This document shows positions 1 to 12,030 of a DNA stretch of 62,000 nucleotides, piece by piece (position 1 is the stretch's first letter; each line of letters begins with the position of its first letter). A program made the position numbers and the translations under genes. Below the pieces are notes generated by a model. That model worked only from the letters and a program-made list of their open reading frames with translations, had not been told where the DNA came from and did no database searches. Source of the stretch: Diphasiastrum complanatum (Eukaryota; Streptophyta; Lycopodiopsida; Lycopodiales; Lycopodiaceae); the NCBI GenBank assembly GCA_029204225.1, contig CM055102.1, positions 46,454,998-46,516,997 of the forward strand, read 5' to 3'.

Positions 1-265
1 TATTGGACCTCACAAGGTTCCACCTCTAAATCCTATTGGACCTCTTGGAATTCATCAAACAAAAACTTTACACTTGTCTACACTCTAATTAGCAAGTGTT
101 TAGCCTCTTACTCTATTTTGGCTCAATAGTGGCATTACAAGTGGAAATGCATAATTTGCCATCTATGCCAAATTTATTCCTATCAACATCCTACACCTAG
201 ATGCTTGATGTAAAAAACATAAGACCCCTATATCTAACATAGATAATCTTTTTCAATTCTTCACA
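1..265 (-). repeat. 3' LTR of copia element (cut by window edge)
   Basis: This stretch matches 1811-2075 without gaps and with four substitutions in 265 bases. On the minus strand it begins TGTGAAGAATTG, directly after a polypurine tract, so it is the start of the 3' LTR of the minus-strand element. The other copy is 737 bp, so about 470 bp lie outside the window. Confidence 0.9.
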
Positions 266-273
266 CTCCTCCT
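266..273 (-). promoter_or_regulatory. Polypurine tract
   Basis: The minus strand reads AGGAGGAG immediately before the LTR start. This is the expected primer site for second-strand synthesis in an LTR retrotransposon and fixes the orientation of the element. Confidence 0.8.
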
Positions 274-459
274 AAAAAATTATCTATGAAGATTTGAGCA
301 TTGATCTTGATATAACTCCAAGATTAGATCTATGTTTGATGAAAGCACTTTTGCTCAAAGGCTTGGTGAGTAGATCGGCAATACAAGAGGACGAGTTGAC
401 ATGCTCCAAATAGATTTCTCCTCCAATAAGCTTTTCTCTCACAAAATGGTGTGCCACTT

Positions 460-1287
460 CTATGTGCTTGCTTCTTGCATGAAATATGGGATCATTGGTA
501 GATCATCCTCCTTGATGCACTTTAGTTCCATTAATAACCTCTTGATCCAAAGCACTTCTTTGGTAGTTGTAGTGAGTGCTTTGTACTCGGCCTCACATGA
601 AGAGAGAGATATAGTATCTTGCTTTTTGGAAAGCCAAGATATTAGATTGCCTCCAAGAAAGATAGTGTATGCACTAATAGACTTTCGATCCATCTTGTCA
701 CTTGCAAAGTCCGAATCTGAGTAGCCAATAATGGATAGATCTTCACTTTTATAGAGTAGACCATAATCACAAGATGAAGATACATATCTTAGAATCCTCT
801 TGGCCATCTTCCAATGATGGATCTTAGGATCTTGCATAAATTGACTCAATTTGTGCACACAAAAACTAAGATCGGGCCTAGTAATGGTAAGCCAAATCAA
901 GGAGCCTACAAGACTCCTAAAAAGTGTGATGTCCTTAAAGGATCTTTCATCACCTTTATTAGGATCTTTTACAATTTGCTCCATTGGAGTATCTATGCTC
1001 TTAGAATTTTCCATATGGAATTTTTTCAACATAGAGTGAGCATATCTAGATTGGCATATAAAGACATGATTTTCATAAAAATCAATTTCTAGGCCTAGGA
1101 TGTAATGTATCTCTCCTAGATCTTGCATTTTAAACTCACATCCAAGTGCTAGCTTGGTTTCATCAACTAGCTTGATACAACTTCCACAAAGAATAATGTC
1201 ATCAACATAAATTAGAAGAATGACAATATTGCTATCAACAAACTTTAGATACATGGAAGGATCATAGTCACTAAGAGTAAATCCTAG
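460..1287 (-). pseudogene. Ty1/copia reverse transcriptase/RNase H fragment
   Basis: The open frame (264 codons from the first ATG; the coding match extends about 11 codons upstream to 1287) starts in the middle of a copia reverse transcriptase. The catalytic YVDD box is near residue 17 (LLIYVDDIIL). The connection segment follows (SIDTPMEQ; VGSLIWLTITRPDLSF), then RNase H with SDSDFAS and LSSCEAEYKAL. Gag, protease, integrase and the first half of reverse transcriptase are missing: the leader next to the primer-binding site runs straight into the reverse transcriptase after an in-frame TGA. The piece could not act alone. It could persist as a non-autonomous element because LTRs, primer site and polypurine tract are present. 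Confidence 0.92.
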
Positions 1288-1326
1288 TCACTTAGATGGA
1301 TCAAAATGCATGGTAACCTTAGGTAG

Positions 1327-1338
1327 GCTCTGATACCA
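1327..1338 (-). promoter_or_regulatory. Primer-binding site (initiator Met-tRNA type)
   Basis: The minus strand reads TGGTATCAGAGC directly after the LTR end. This is the usual plant copia primer site, complementary to the 3' end of initiator methionine tRNA. Confidence 0.88.
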
Positions 1339-2075
1339 TGTTGAATTTCACACATGTGGACTGTCCACTACATGTACTTGTGATCTCCTAAGGTGTGTAG
1401 ATGCACCAAGATCAAGACTAGATTGAGATTCAAGATCAATCTTGAATCCTATGGCAAAAACACACTACTACATGCATTCAATCACTTCCAACTCTCACTC
1501 ACACGTGTGGGAAGTATACAAAAAATAATCTAAGTAAAAACAAGTTGCTCTCCTCGGGTAGAGAGAGAAAATGCATCATGAGCTCTCGGGTAGAGAGAGA
1601 AAGCTAGAAATCCAATAACTCACAAAATCCATGAAATCACCAAATCAATTGACTTCAAAATGAGGAGTACAATGATACTAGTAGGTCCACGAGCTACCAC
1701 TATGCTTAACTATGATTGGACCATATTTTGTCACCTCTTGATCCTATTGGATCATTGATCTATGCACCTCTTAATTCTATTGGACTATATTCAAGCACAC
1801 CTCAATTTCCTATTGGACCTCACAAGGTTCCACCTCTTAATCCTATTGGACCTCTTGGAATTCATCAAACAAAAACTGTACACTTGTCTACACTCTAATT
1901 AGCAAGTGTTTAGCCTCTTACTCTATTTTGGCTCAATAGTGACATTACAAGTGGAAATGCATTATTTGCCATCTATGCCAAATTTATTCCTATCAACATC
2001 CTACACCTAGATGCTTGATGTAAAAAACATAAGACCCCTATATCTAACATAGATAATCTTTTTCAATTCTTCACA
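1339..2075 (-). repeat. 5' LTR of copia element, complete (737 bp)
   Basis: On the plus strand the LTR begins TGTTGAATTTCACA and ends TTCTTCACA, so both ends are TG...CA. The inner end abuts the primer-binding site. Positions 1700-1865 hold about five imperfect 32-34-bp tandem units, each with CCAAT on the minus strand. Two copies of a CGGGTAGAGAGAGAAA motif lie at about 1555-1605. The outer end at 2075 joins hAT transposon sequence. Confidence 0.9.
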
Positions 2076-2817
2076 GAATGGGGAGAGTGGGATGCATTGG
2101 CTGGGATGGGTGCAGCAGCGTAAGAGAGGTACACTGGTGGAGGGTGGACATCTGGCATGGAATACGAAAACTGCTGGGTAGGGAGGTCATCCGGATGTGA
2201 AGGGAGGGAGGAAGGGATCTCTTCAACATCCTGGAAGGCCTCGTCACTGGCATCCGGGGTTTACTCCTGCTTGGGAGGCGGAGAGTCCATGAGAAAGTCA
2301 TAAACTGGGGGAGTGCGAGCAACAGTAGGTGGTGGTGGAACCACAGTGGCAACTGGCGGATGCGGTGGGACAGAATCCACCGGAATGGGTGCAGATGGGG
2401 ATGCGTGAGGCAAAACTGTCTGAGAGGGACGAGGGGCAAAGGGACTGGACGAGGATGCACTCCCTCTCCTCGTGCGTGCCAGCCAAGCAGGCAGCAACTC
2501 GGGGTCAACCACGTAAGGAGCGATGCAAAACCGAAGAACACCCTCCGAAATGGTGTTCTCCCCCGCCACAAGACGTGGCCCGCAGGTATCCAAAAGTCGC
2601 TGCCTGACGGGAAGGACATGCTGGCAGAGGGGGCAGCATTCAGTGTGCCACCATCTCTCGCGCGTGCGCCGAGTAGGTGACCTTTAAGGCGAGTGAGGGT
2701 GGCAACGAACTCGGTCAGGGAATATCGACAGCGCACTATCCTTGCACCGGACTTGTTAGACTTGTCGGGAACCCGCCTGACAATGTCCACCATATCGGTA
2801 AGGTTGGAATGCACCAT
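2076..2817 (-). pseudogene. hAT transposase, N-terminal part (copy 1)
   Basis: The likely start ATG is at 2817. The N-terminus has a BED-type zinc finger in decay: copy 2 has CRYC followed by HLLGAH, but here the second Cys is Ser (CRYS) and the last His is Arg. After the finger the best match to copy 2 moves to another frame (residues [11 protein letters not shown], then [13 protein letters not shown] and a Pro-rich linker). The copia LTR cuts the gene at 2075. The catalytic and dimerisation parts are not in the window. It is inactive. Confidence 0.85.
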
Positions 2818-3218
2818 CTCTGTAGAAAGGACTGCGAAAAGAAGGCATAGATCTCTGTGGGTGCGATAGGAGTCGGAAGGCTTGAAAAAACCACAATAAA
2901 GGCCGAAATAGCAATAGCAGGGGAGGACGCGATCAGTGCAATGCGAAGACAGCCGGGAGGGCGCGGACAGTAGGGCGATGGGCATACAACAAAGAGGGCG
3001 CGGACAGCAGGGAGGGCGCGAACAGTAGGGCGACGGGCAGGGAGAGAGATGAAGCGAGGTGGGGGGATTAGGCTAAAAAAATATATAGTAATATATTAAA
3101 ATTTAAAGAAATATTATATATTAAAAAATAATATATATTGTGGTACAGCGGATCAGTATGGATCCGCGGTACCACACTGGATCCACGGTACCGGGATCCG
3201 CGGATCCTGGTACCGCTA
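2076..3218 (-). mobile_element. hAT transposon copy 1, 5' end
   Basis: This is the left end of a hAT element on the minus strand, related to the copy at 28,443-34,563. The terminal ~90 bp (about 3130-3218) is packed with GGTACC and GGATCC palindromes, like the ends of copy 2. The rest of the element is separated by the copia insertion and lies left of the window. No target duplication could be assigned. Confidence 0.8.
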
Positions 3219-3224
3219 TATCTA

Positions 3225-3282
3225 TGGTATATATATGTATATATATGTGTGTGTATATATATATATATATATAATATAAAAC
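3225..3282. repeat. (TA)n/(TG)n microsatellite
   Basis: This is a run of TA dinucleotides with a short TG interruption, just outside the hAT terminus. hAT target sites are often AT-rich, but no duplication can be recognised here. Confidence 0.8.
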
Positions 3283-3304
3283 TATTTTAGAGAGAGTGTG
3301 TGTT

Positions 3305-3372
3305 TTTGCCACAAAAAATGTCACACTGTGCCGCTAAAAATGTCACACTCTGCCCGCAAAAAATGTCACTCA
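3305..3372. repeat. Three ~22-bp tandem units with AAAAATGTCAC
   Basis: There are three consecutive imperfect units, each containing (A)AAAAATGTCAC preceded by a GCC-type segment. No coding role is visible. Confidence 0.7.
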
Positions 3373-3486
3373 TTTACAAAGAAAAGAGCTAAAAAACATT
3401 TAAAAAAAATTGGTAAGAAAAACAACACATGTGCGTATTTATTTTTGTTTTTTTGGGTGTGCACACACATTTCAAGTCCCCCCCGG

Positions 3487-3489
<3 letters not shown>

Positions 3490-3522
<33 letters not shown>
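3490..3522. repeat. (CT)n microsatellite
   Basis: About 16 CT units. The Leu-Ser repeat frames that cross it are not genes. Confidence 0.9.
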
Positions 3523-3524
<2 letters not shown>

Positions 3525-4272
3525 GTCTCACGAACACCTCCTTGACTCTTCTGCTACTGCTGCGCCACAACACGATGAGAGAAAGGAGGCATGCAGAAAA
3601 GAAAATCATTTATTCGATGCAGAGGAGAGAAGATCATAATGGTTCTTGAACATGTGAGCCGTCAGTTCACTTATCCTCCTAATCATAATGCGAAATTGAT
3701 CTGTGTGTCGTCTGTCAAAAGTGATGATTTGTTGAAGAAAGGAGAGGCCATCGATGCTATTTCCGCTTTCTGCTATTGAGGAAGCTAATTGCTATGATTT
3801 CTGCTCATTACTAAGAGGATTATTTGTTGTGAGATGCCAACCTTCTGATTTTAGAGAACCGCAACCATCGCTATTTTCTGGACTGGCTGCATCCCTCATA
3901 AGTTAAGGCTCTTTACTATTGGTCACTGATAAGTTAAGGCTATTTACTATGAATTCTGTTGGTCACTGAGGAGACAATTTGTAATCTATTACTCAATGAG
4001 AAATGTGGTGACACTTCATTGTTTAAGAAGTGCTCATCTGTCTACGTTGGACAAACATCTCTCTTTCTTTCTGTCTGCGCTAACCAAATCATTCCCTCAT
4101 TTTCTCTTATTGCAGCCAGCGCTCTCTGATTCCTATCTCTCTCATCTCTGATGTCACTCTCTCTCATCCCAGTCGCTCTTCTCTCTCCCTCTCTGTTCGC
4201 TTTATCTCTCTCTCTCTGACCCTACAACCGCAGATCTACCACTCTATCTCTCTCCCTCTCGTTGTATAGAGA

Positions 4273-4317
<45 letters not shown>

Positions 4318-4341
4318 TCTGTCTCGATCGATCGATTTTTC
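3523..4341. other. Upstream region of the exonuclease-like gene
   Basis: No coding match is seen. The last 250 bp are strongly CT-rich, with a (CT)n run at about 4275-4310 just before the candidate start codon. This is compatible with a pyrimidine-rich plant 5' UTR or promoter. Confidence 0.4.
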
Positions 4342-5096
4342 ATGGCAAGACAAGCAAAGGAGGAAGAACAAGTTGACGAGATGAATCGCTCAATTTCTTC
4401 TTCTTCTACTGCTGATGTTGAAGCAATGAGAATGTGAGTGAAACTGTTGAATTATTATCTCATACTTGTTGCTTAGAGTCTTTGATCCCTCGGTTTTCGT
4501 CCCATTTCCGTTTTCTGATTCGAAAGTGCAATATGTGTCTGGAAGCTAATTGTAGAATTTGGTTTTTTTAGCATTTATGATTGTTGTGAAGGTGTTATGC
4601 TGGAGGCTTTTAGCATAATCTGTAATTGTTGTGGGTGTGAGCAGGTGTTATTGATGTGCAGCATGCCATCGCAAGTTTGAAAAATTTGAGAATCCAGAAG
4701 ACCATTTGATGAGGGCTAAGCATTCCCGACATGACTCCATCTGTGGGGACTGCCGCAAGCACTGCAAATGCTTGGATTCTCTTCATCAACATCTTCTTGG
4801 TGAGAAATTCAACATCAGATGCAACAAGTTTTTTTATTATCTTCTACTTTGGGCTTCAAACCTGGATGCAACTCATTATTCGCCTTTGTGTGAAATTGAA
4901 ACATCATCCGACGATGGTTGAATACTTGCATTTTGTAACTTGCTGCCTAATTTTATGGCCTGCCTGGATGCAATGCAATGTAGGTCGTCTCGCAAAAAAA
5001 GAAAGTAGCGACAAATTTGCAGAGCTTGGATGTAGACTGTAGACTGTGTCTGAGTTTCTTCGCCAATCCCGAAGATCTTAAATCGTTGCATGCCAG
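4342..5096 (+). pseudogene. RNA exonuclease-like zinc-finger gene fragment
   Basis: Three candidate exons resemble the N-terminus of plant RNA exonuclease 4-like proteins. Exon 1 (4342-4433) encodes an acidic leader ending VEAMR, with a GTGAGT donor. Exon 2 (about 4655-4799) carries CAACHRKF, then AKHSRHDSICGDCRKHCK and LDSLHQHLLG, the paired Cys/His finger pattern of that family, with a GTGAG donor. Exon 3 (4984-5096) gives RLAKKESSDKFAELGCRL, then CLSFFANPEDLKSLHA. A perfect 7-bp duplication (AGACTGT at 5034-5040 and 5041-5047) puts a stop in exon 3 and shifts the frame. The exon 1/2 boundary also lacks an AG acceptor in the needed phase. No exonuclease domain follows before the next repeats, so it is probably a broken or partial gene. 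The family match is by eye. Confidence 0.6.
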
Positions 5097-6654
<1,558 letters not shown>

Positions 6655-7500
6655 TATTTGTCTAATGTTTTGATGCCATAAAGTGCCTTGTGGAGTTTAC
6701 AAACATGATCCTTCTCACTGTTGAGAACGTATTCCTCGGGCTATACCATGTAGATGTCTTCTTCAATAACTCCATTCTGATAAGCTTTTTGTACATCAAG
6801 TTAATGTAGTTCAAGGTCGGCTGCAACAACATTTGATAGAAGTAGTCAAATTGAGAAATGTTTGACTAATGGACTGAAATTCTCGTTGTAGTCGATGTTT
6901 GGGATCCGAAAAAATCCTTTCGTCACTAATCGGGCCTTTGTTCAATTGATACTTTTGTTAGCCTTGTACTTGATCTTAAAGACCCATTTACAGTCGATAA
7001 GATTGATGCCTGTAGGTAATTTGACTAATGACCATGTCTGGTTCTTGATTAGAGAGGAATACTTTATGTCCATTGCCTCTCTCCAGAGATCGAAGTCTGG
7101 TTGGCTAAGTGCCTCTTCGACCATAGTCGGTTCTTGAATTAAAAAATAGGTAGACTCATGAATATACCTTGTGGGTTGTATGCACACTCGCGTCAGCTAC
7201 CGATCCGATCTTTGGATTTGTTGTTGCTGTATAAGGACAACCTCTTCGTTTGATTCGTTGTCAAATAGTTGTTAGACTGTCAGTATGCTTGAACCAGAGG
7301 CTCAAATTGTTGTGTTAAAGGCAGGGGCTGTTAAAGGTTCGCATGGAACGTTGCTCTTGCCTTTGAAGTCGATGAATTGATCCTCGATAAAAACTATATC
7401 CTTGCTAAATAAAATCTCATGGGTATCGGGGTCGTACAACTTGTAAGTATTGCCAAAAGAATTATACTTGATTAGGATGGATTTGAGACTTTGAATTATG
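6655..7500 (-). pseudogene. Copia integrase-end/reverse transcriptase remnant
   Basis: Read right to left, about 7500-7380 encodes the copia integrase tail (KLYDPDTHEILFSKDIVF). Positions 7187-6942 hold the start of reverse transcriptase (EALSQPDFDLWREAM, then WSLVKLPTG and CKWVFKIKYKA). Positions 6920-6660 continue with PNIDYNENFSPLVKH, VIEEDIYMV and VCKLHKALYGIK. Frames change several times and there are stops. The YVDD half and RNase H are missing. It is a dead copia fragment. Confidence 0.85.
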
Positions 7501-8849
7501 GCTATATGAAATTATACTTCCATATAAGCTTTATGAATATGGCTCAGAATCTATTGATTCAGTGGAATTTAGACTTCCTAGACCCAAATGATTATCTCTA
7601 TTTGAAAGTTAATTATTGAGATGTAATATTTTTGTTACTCAGGATAAGATATTTTATGATTTTGGAGAAAGTCCAGTTTGTAACAGTAACGGATACTCAT
7701 TACTGACTTTTTCGAACTTTTGATATCTTATACATTGTCTCCTATATGTATCGTGTCGCGACTCTAACATTCCACCTACTTGTGTACATACATTCACTGT
7801 AAAATGACGGCTACCTACTATAGGATGAATGCAGTTAATTAAGTAGATTAATGCTAGTTTTCAATGTACTGATCATCTGACTTCCAATCATCAAGGTAGA
7901 TTTGCATTGGAGTCAACGCACTGATCAGGTTAACACCCTGCAAGCATTATGTTGTAAATATAGTCAAGTTCAATTTTGTTTAAAAATTAATCAACGAAGT
8001 CAACTGAAGTCTACTTTGAGTGCCTTCAGTTTTGTGCCCAACTTTATGCATTGTACTTATGTTTCTGATATCAATTTGATTTCATCGTTCCACTACTATT
8101 CTATTCTAATTGCGCATTAGTATTCGATTCATCTTGAACACTAGTTGGTAACTGCCGCACTTCCATCCACGCACCATGTGCTCACCGCTTCTGCTGTGAA
8201 TCTCGATTTTGTTTGATTTTCGACACGGGAAACACCCAACATTGGGGCCTACAATCGGCCAGTAATAGAATTTGAAGAGGTTTGGAAAACAACGGTTGAC
8301 CTCACCAGGGCCCTCAACTGTTTATGACCGATGCAGCTAATTCTCTAGATCCAATTGTTCTGGAAGCCTATTATATGTGGAGAGTCTTATAACCACCACA
8401 AAGGTAGATACTAGGTGAGATATGTGCTTCAGAGAGTTCTGTTTCAATCCAAACAAAAAGCTTCAAGTCGACAACAATCAAGGATCAGATCTGTTGGAAG
8501 TATTTCTAGTTTGTACGATGGCTAGATCTACTCACGGATGTAGTATAGTGTAGAAGGGTTTGTCCACTTTCTAAGATCTACATAAAGATTACCATGGAAA
8601 TGAAAAGTGCAAACAAAAGGGGAATGAGAGCACCAAGGCTTCCCATTTGGTGCTCAAAATGAAAGCAAACTAAGGTTCAACTAAGGCTTTCTCAACTAGC
8701 CAATATCTACTAAGAAATAAACCCTGCTAAGGTGGTACCCAACTAGCAAAGGCGACTAATTTAATTCCTACTTAACACCCAAAGGGAGATAAAATGTACA
8801 TTGCGGCTAATACTAAGCAAATAAGCAATAATGAACATGCCACAACTAA
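7501..8849. other. No recognisable gene
   Basis: AT-rich sequence without a protein match. It lies between two copia remnants of opposite strand and may include their decayed leaders or LTRs, but no LTR pair could be paired by eye. Confidence 0.4.
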
Positions 8850-10756
8850 AAGCCAATGAAAAGGAGGCAAGAGGAGGCCCGAGCACCTTCCCTCAAGCTA
8901 TGCACATTCCCAAAGGGAACACACCTTCTATTATCTGTCGTGAAGTTAGTTGATGCAGGCATGAACATCACCTTTGCAGATGACTTATGTGAAGTGAAAA
9001 AAGCTAACACCACTCACCATATCACGCAAGGGAAGCACAAAGGCAACATGTGTCACCTAAAGATACGACTTCCTACATAGCAAGCACACCAGATCCATGA
9101 GTCCATGGACATTTTATGGCATAGAAGGTTGTGTATAATATGCCCACATCATCAGAGGGAGCAGATGCTGAACACTTGGATCAAGATGTTCACTTACCAC
9201 ACGAGTTGAGTGACAAATTAGACAACGAGTAGGCTGCAGACATGCCTGGAGCTATAACACTGAGTACCCACAATGGTTTTGCACCTAGCCGTAAAGACAA
9301 AGGGAAGGCAATAGCAGCACCCGAGCAATCTCTACAAAGATCTGCAAGAGAGCACAAACCACCTGTCAGATATGGCCCTGACAGTTTATCTTATACGATG
9401 GAAGAATTTTGTGGATTCGGAGAGGTGAACCACAAACCTATGATGAAGCTCTCGAGTCCTGTAAATGACATATGGATAAAAGCAATGGAGGAAGTTATAC
9501 ACTCCATGGAGCTGCAATGTGTGGACACTTGAACCAGTTCTGGACAACAGAAAGACTGTTAAATGCAAATGGATCTACAAGTGTAAGTATGGATCTGATG
9601 GCAAGGTATCACGATACAAAGCAAAGCTGGTAGATAAAGGCTTTTCGTAGAAGTATGGTGTTGACTACACCGAGACCTTTTCTCCAGTCGTCAAACATAC
9701 CTCCATACGTTTGTTGATCGCATATGCAACATCATACAACTTGAAGATCCACATTGTGGAAGAAAAGACCGCGTTCCTACATTGAGAACTCAAGGAGAAA
9801 CTCTATATGGATCAGCCACCTAGTTTTATCTGTAAGTCATATACTGACTACGCATGCAAGATGCACAGAAGCATCTACGGACTGAAGCAGTCCGCCAAAC
9901 AATGGTATAAGAAGAAATATCATGCTTTAAGATCCTTAGGCTTTCAACCCTTGATAGTTGATTAAAATGCCTACATGAAAGTTGTAGATGGAGAGATCAT
10001 CATAATTGGTGTCTACGTAGATGACATGTTGATTCTAACAAGGAGCAATGACCTCATTGCACAAGTGAAGCAAAATATCTCTAAACACTTTGAGATATCA
10101 AACCTGGGTGAGGCACGATGCTACCTAGGATTGCAAATTGATCAAGACCTTGAAAACAATAGATTATATCTACTCCCCCGATCTATACAATGAAAGATCG
10201 CCAAAAGAGTCCTACAATACCTACAACATACAAAGGATTACGGACTCTGCTATTTACGTGGAATAGGATTTGAAGTCAAGTCCTATAGCGACGCTATCTA
10301 GGCATAATTGAAAGATGACTGTAAGAGCGTTTTAGGAAGTTGCATCATAGCAGCAGATGCCACCGTTCTATGGGTGAGTTAAAAGAAGCAAACTATCACC
10401 GCACAATCATTCTGTGAAGCAAAATACGTCGCTGCTGCCAATATGGCCAATGAACTGACATGGCTCAGACAGTTCCTAGACGGACTGGGAGAGAGCACGA
10501 CGGGCCACTGATTCTATACATGGACAACACCTCTGGTATACGCCTAATGAAAGATCCAGTGTTGCATTCCAGAACGAAGCACATTTCGATCAAGTATCAG
10601 CTAATCAGAGATCTAGTTGAGAAAGACATGCTAAAGTTTGTGCCGACTAAGCAGATGGTAGCTGATATTCTTACAAAGCCTTTGGACAAGGCAATGTTTG
10701 AGAGACAAAGGACAAGCTCAGGAATAACCAAAATACTCGCTTTGAAAGGGAGCTGA
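8850..10756 (+). pseudogene. Copia pol remnant (reverse transcriptase and RNase H)
   Basis: It begins with the segment before integrase (LLSVVKLVDAGMNITFADD near 8940-8990; LWHRRL near 9117). The integrase core is missing. Reverse transcriptase starts near 9440 (NDIWIKAMEEV), continues with KCKWIYKCKYGSDGKV, DYTETFSPVVKH and SIYGLKQSAKQWY, and has an intact YVDDMLIL box near 10,012-10,035. RNase H ends at 10,756 (HSRTKHISIKYQLIRD; ADILTKPLDKAMFE). At least six in-frame stops and a frameshift near 10,480 show it is dead. No LTR could be paired. Confidence 0.88.
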
Positions 10757-10834
10757 AGAAACTGAAAGTTTCTTAAGTGTTAAAGCTTTTGTATTTTTGT
10801 TCGTTTCCTAGCATTTTACGAACTGCTGTATTTT

Positions 10835-11110
10835 TTAACTAAGTTTCGCACAATTTGCATTTGTCACATTTCTCGAAAAACGGACACATGGCTGGAATAC
10901 GACTTAGAACATATTTCCACGGATCTTCAGTTATTTCGCACTTTTTGATAAATGCAACACAAAGTCTAAAATGACTTGGAGCATGTTTTTTGCATACCTT
11001 CGGCTATTTCGCATTTTCCTGAAAAATGCGACACCTAGTCAAATTTGACTTGTGCACTGACCTTCACAATTTTTTGCATTTTTCAAATTCGCGACATCAG
11101 CTCTTTTTCG
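10835..11110. repeat. Three diverged ~85-95-bp units with TTTCGCA
   Basis: Three segments start with TTTCGCA and contain AAAATGC or AAAACGG followed by GACAC and a TGACTT-like segment. They look like old tandem copies just downstream of the copia pol remnant. Confidence 0.5.
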
Positions 11111-12030
11111 CACCAGGGCGTGAATGGGAAGTAAAAACTGAATATGCGGAAACGACGGAGGAAAGCGATGTGCAACAAGAACCAGTTCCGTTCTTTAAAT
11201 ATAGGAACAACGTGAGAGAGATAGAGATATACAATAGAATGCACAGTAGTGACATGCAAAAGCATAAAACAAACGTAGCTAGCAGTAGCTAGTTTCTCGT
11301 GAGAGAGAGCATACCTCTTTTGTGCCAACACGATATGGGAAACAAACAACGCGTAAAGATTGTTGAAAATTTAATTATGATGAGATGAGTTGATGAATAC
11401 AGTTCGTAAGAGACAGATTCTCTTGTGGTAATGCATTGTGTGGTATGCCAGACAACGCTCAAAGATCATTGTGATAATATAGATGCTTTCTGCACCTCTT
11501 ACCTAAAGTGTATAATATTGAATGCTCGATTCTTGCTCATTATCGTTATATGTTCAGTTGTTATTTTTCTATTCCGCATAAAGGGCTCAGTTATTGAATG
11601 CTTATAATTTGGTATCATAATGGTAGTGTATGTTTCAAGCTTGGGAGAGGATCGTAGCAGTAGCTGCGACCAAAGAGCTCGACTCTATCTAAGCACATTC
11701 GTCAATCAGTGCACAAAAATAGCCTCTTAGATTCCATCATAACATTTGCCTTTCAAATCAAAGCACACTTAATGGGGTTGTTGAAAAATGTAAATAAATG
11801 ACGATTGGAGATCCAAGCATTTCAGCCCTTCATTTTGAAAGTTGGGGTTTTACATATGATTGAAGTTTAAAGTCTACAACTTTTAAGAACAAACACTTTC
11901 ATGCATATAGGCAAGAATAACAACTTTCTATCAAAATCAATGAAAAATGTCTTTATTCTATATCGGTCTAAATTTTGCAAAGGTTGTATTTTGTTAGAAT
12001 TTGACATTTGAGGACCTTGCAAAGATCTAC
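11111..12030. other. No recognisable gene
   Basis: There are short open frames only. None carries a domain signature on either strand. Confidence 0.4.

Larger units (their letters stand above)
266..2075 (-). mobile_element. Internally deleted copia element nested in hAT copy 1
   Basis: The element has two LTRs (1-265 partial, 1339-2075), a polypurine tract, a primer-binding site and only about 1.07 kb between the LTRs. Bases 2076 onward continue as hAT sequence that is unbroken in the second hAT copy near 29,480-29,520, so this copia inserted into hAT copy 1. The first bases after the LTR are GAATG, a possible 5-bp target duplication; its partner lies off the left edge. LTR divergence (4 of 265) suggests a fairly recent insertion. 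Confidence 0.88.
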
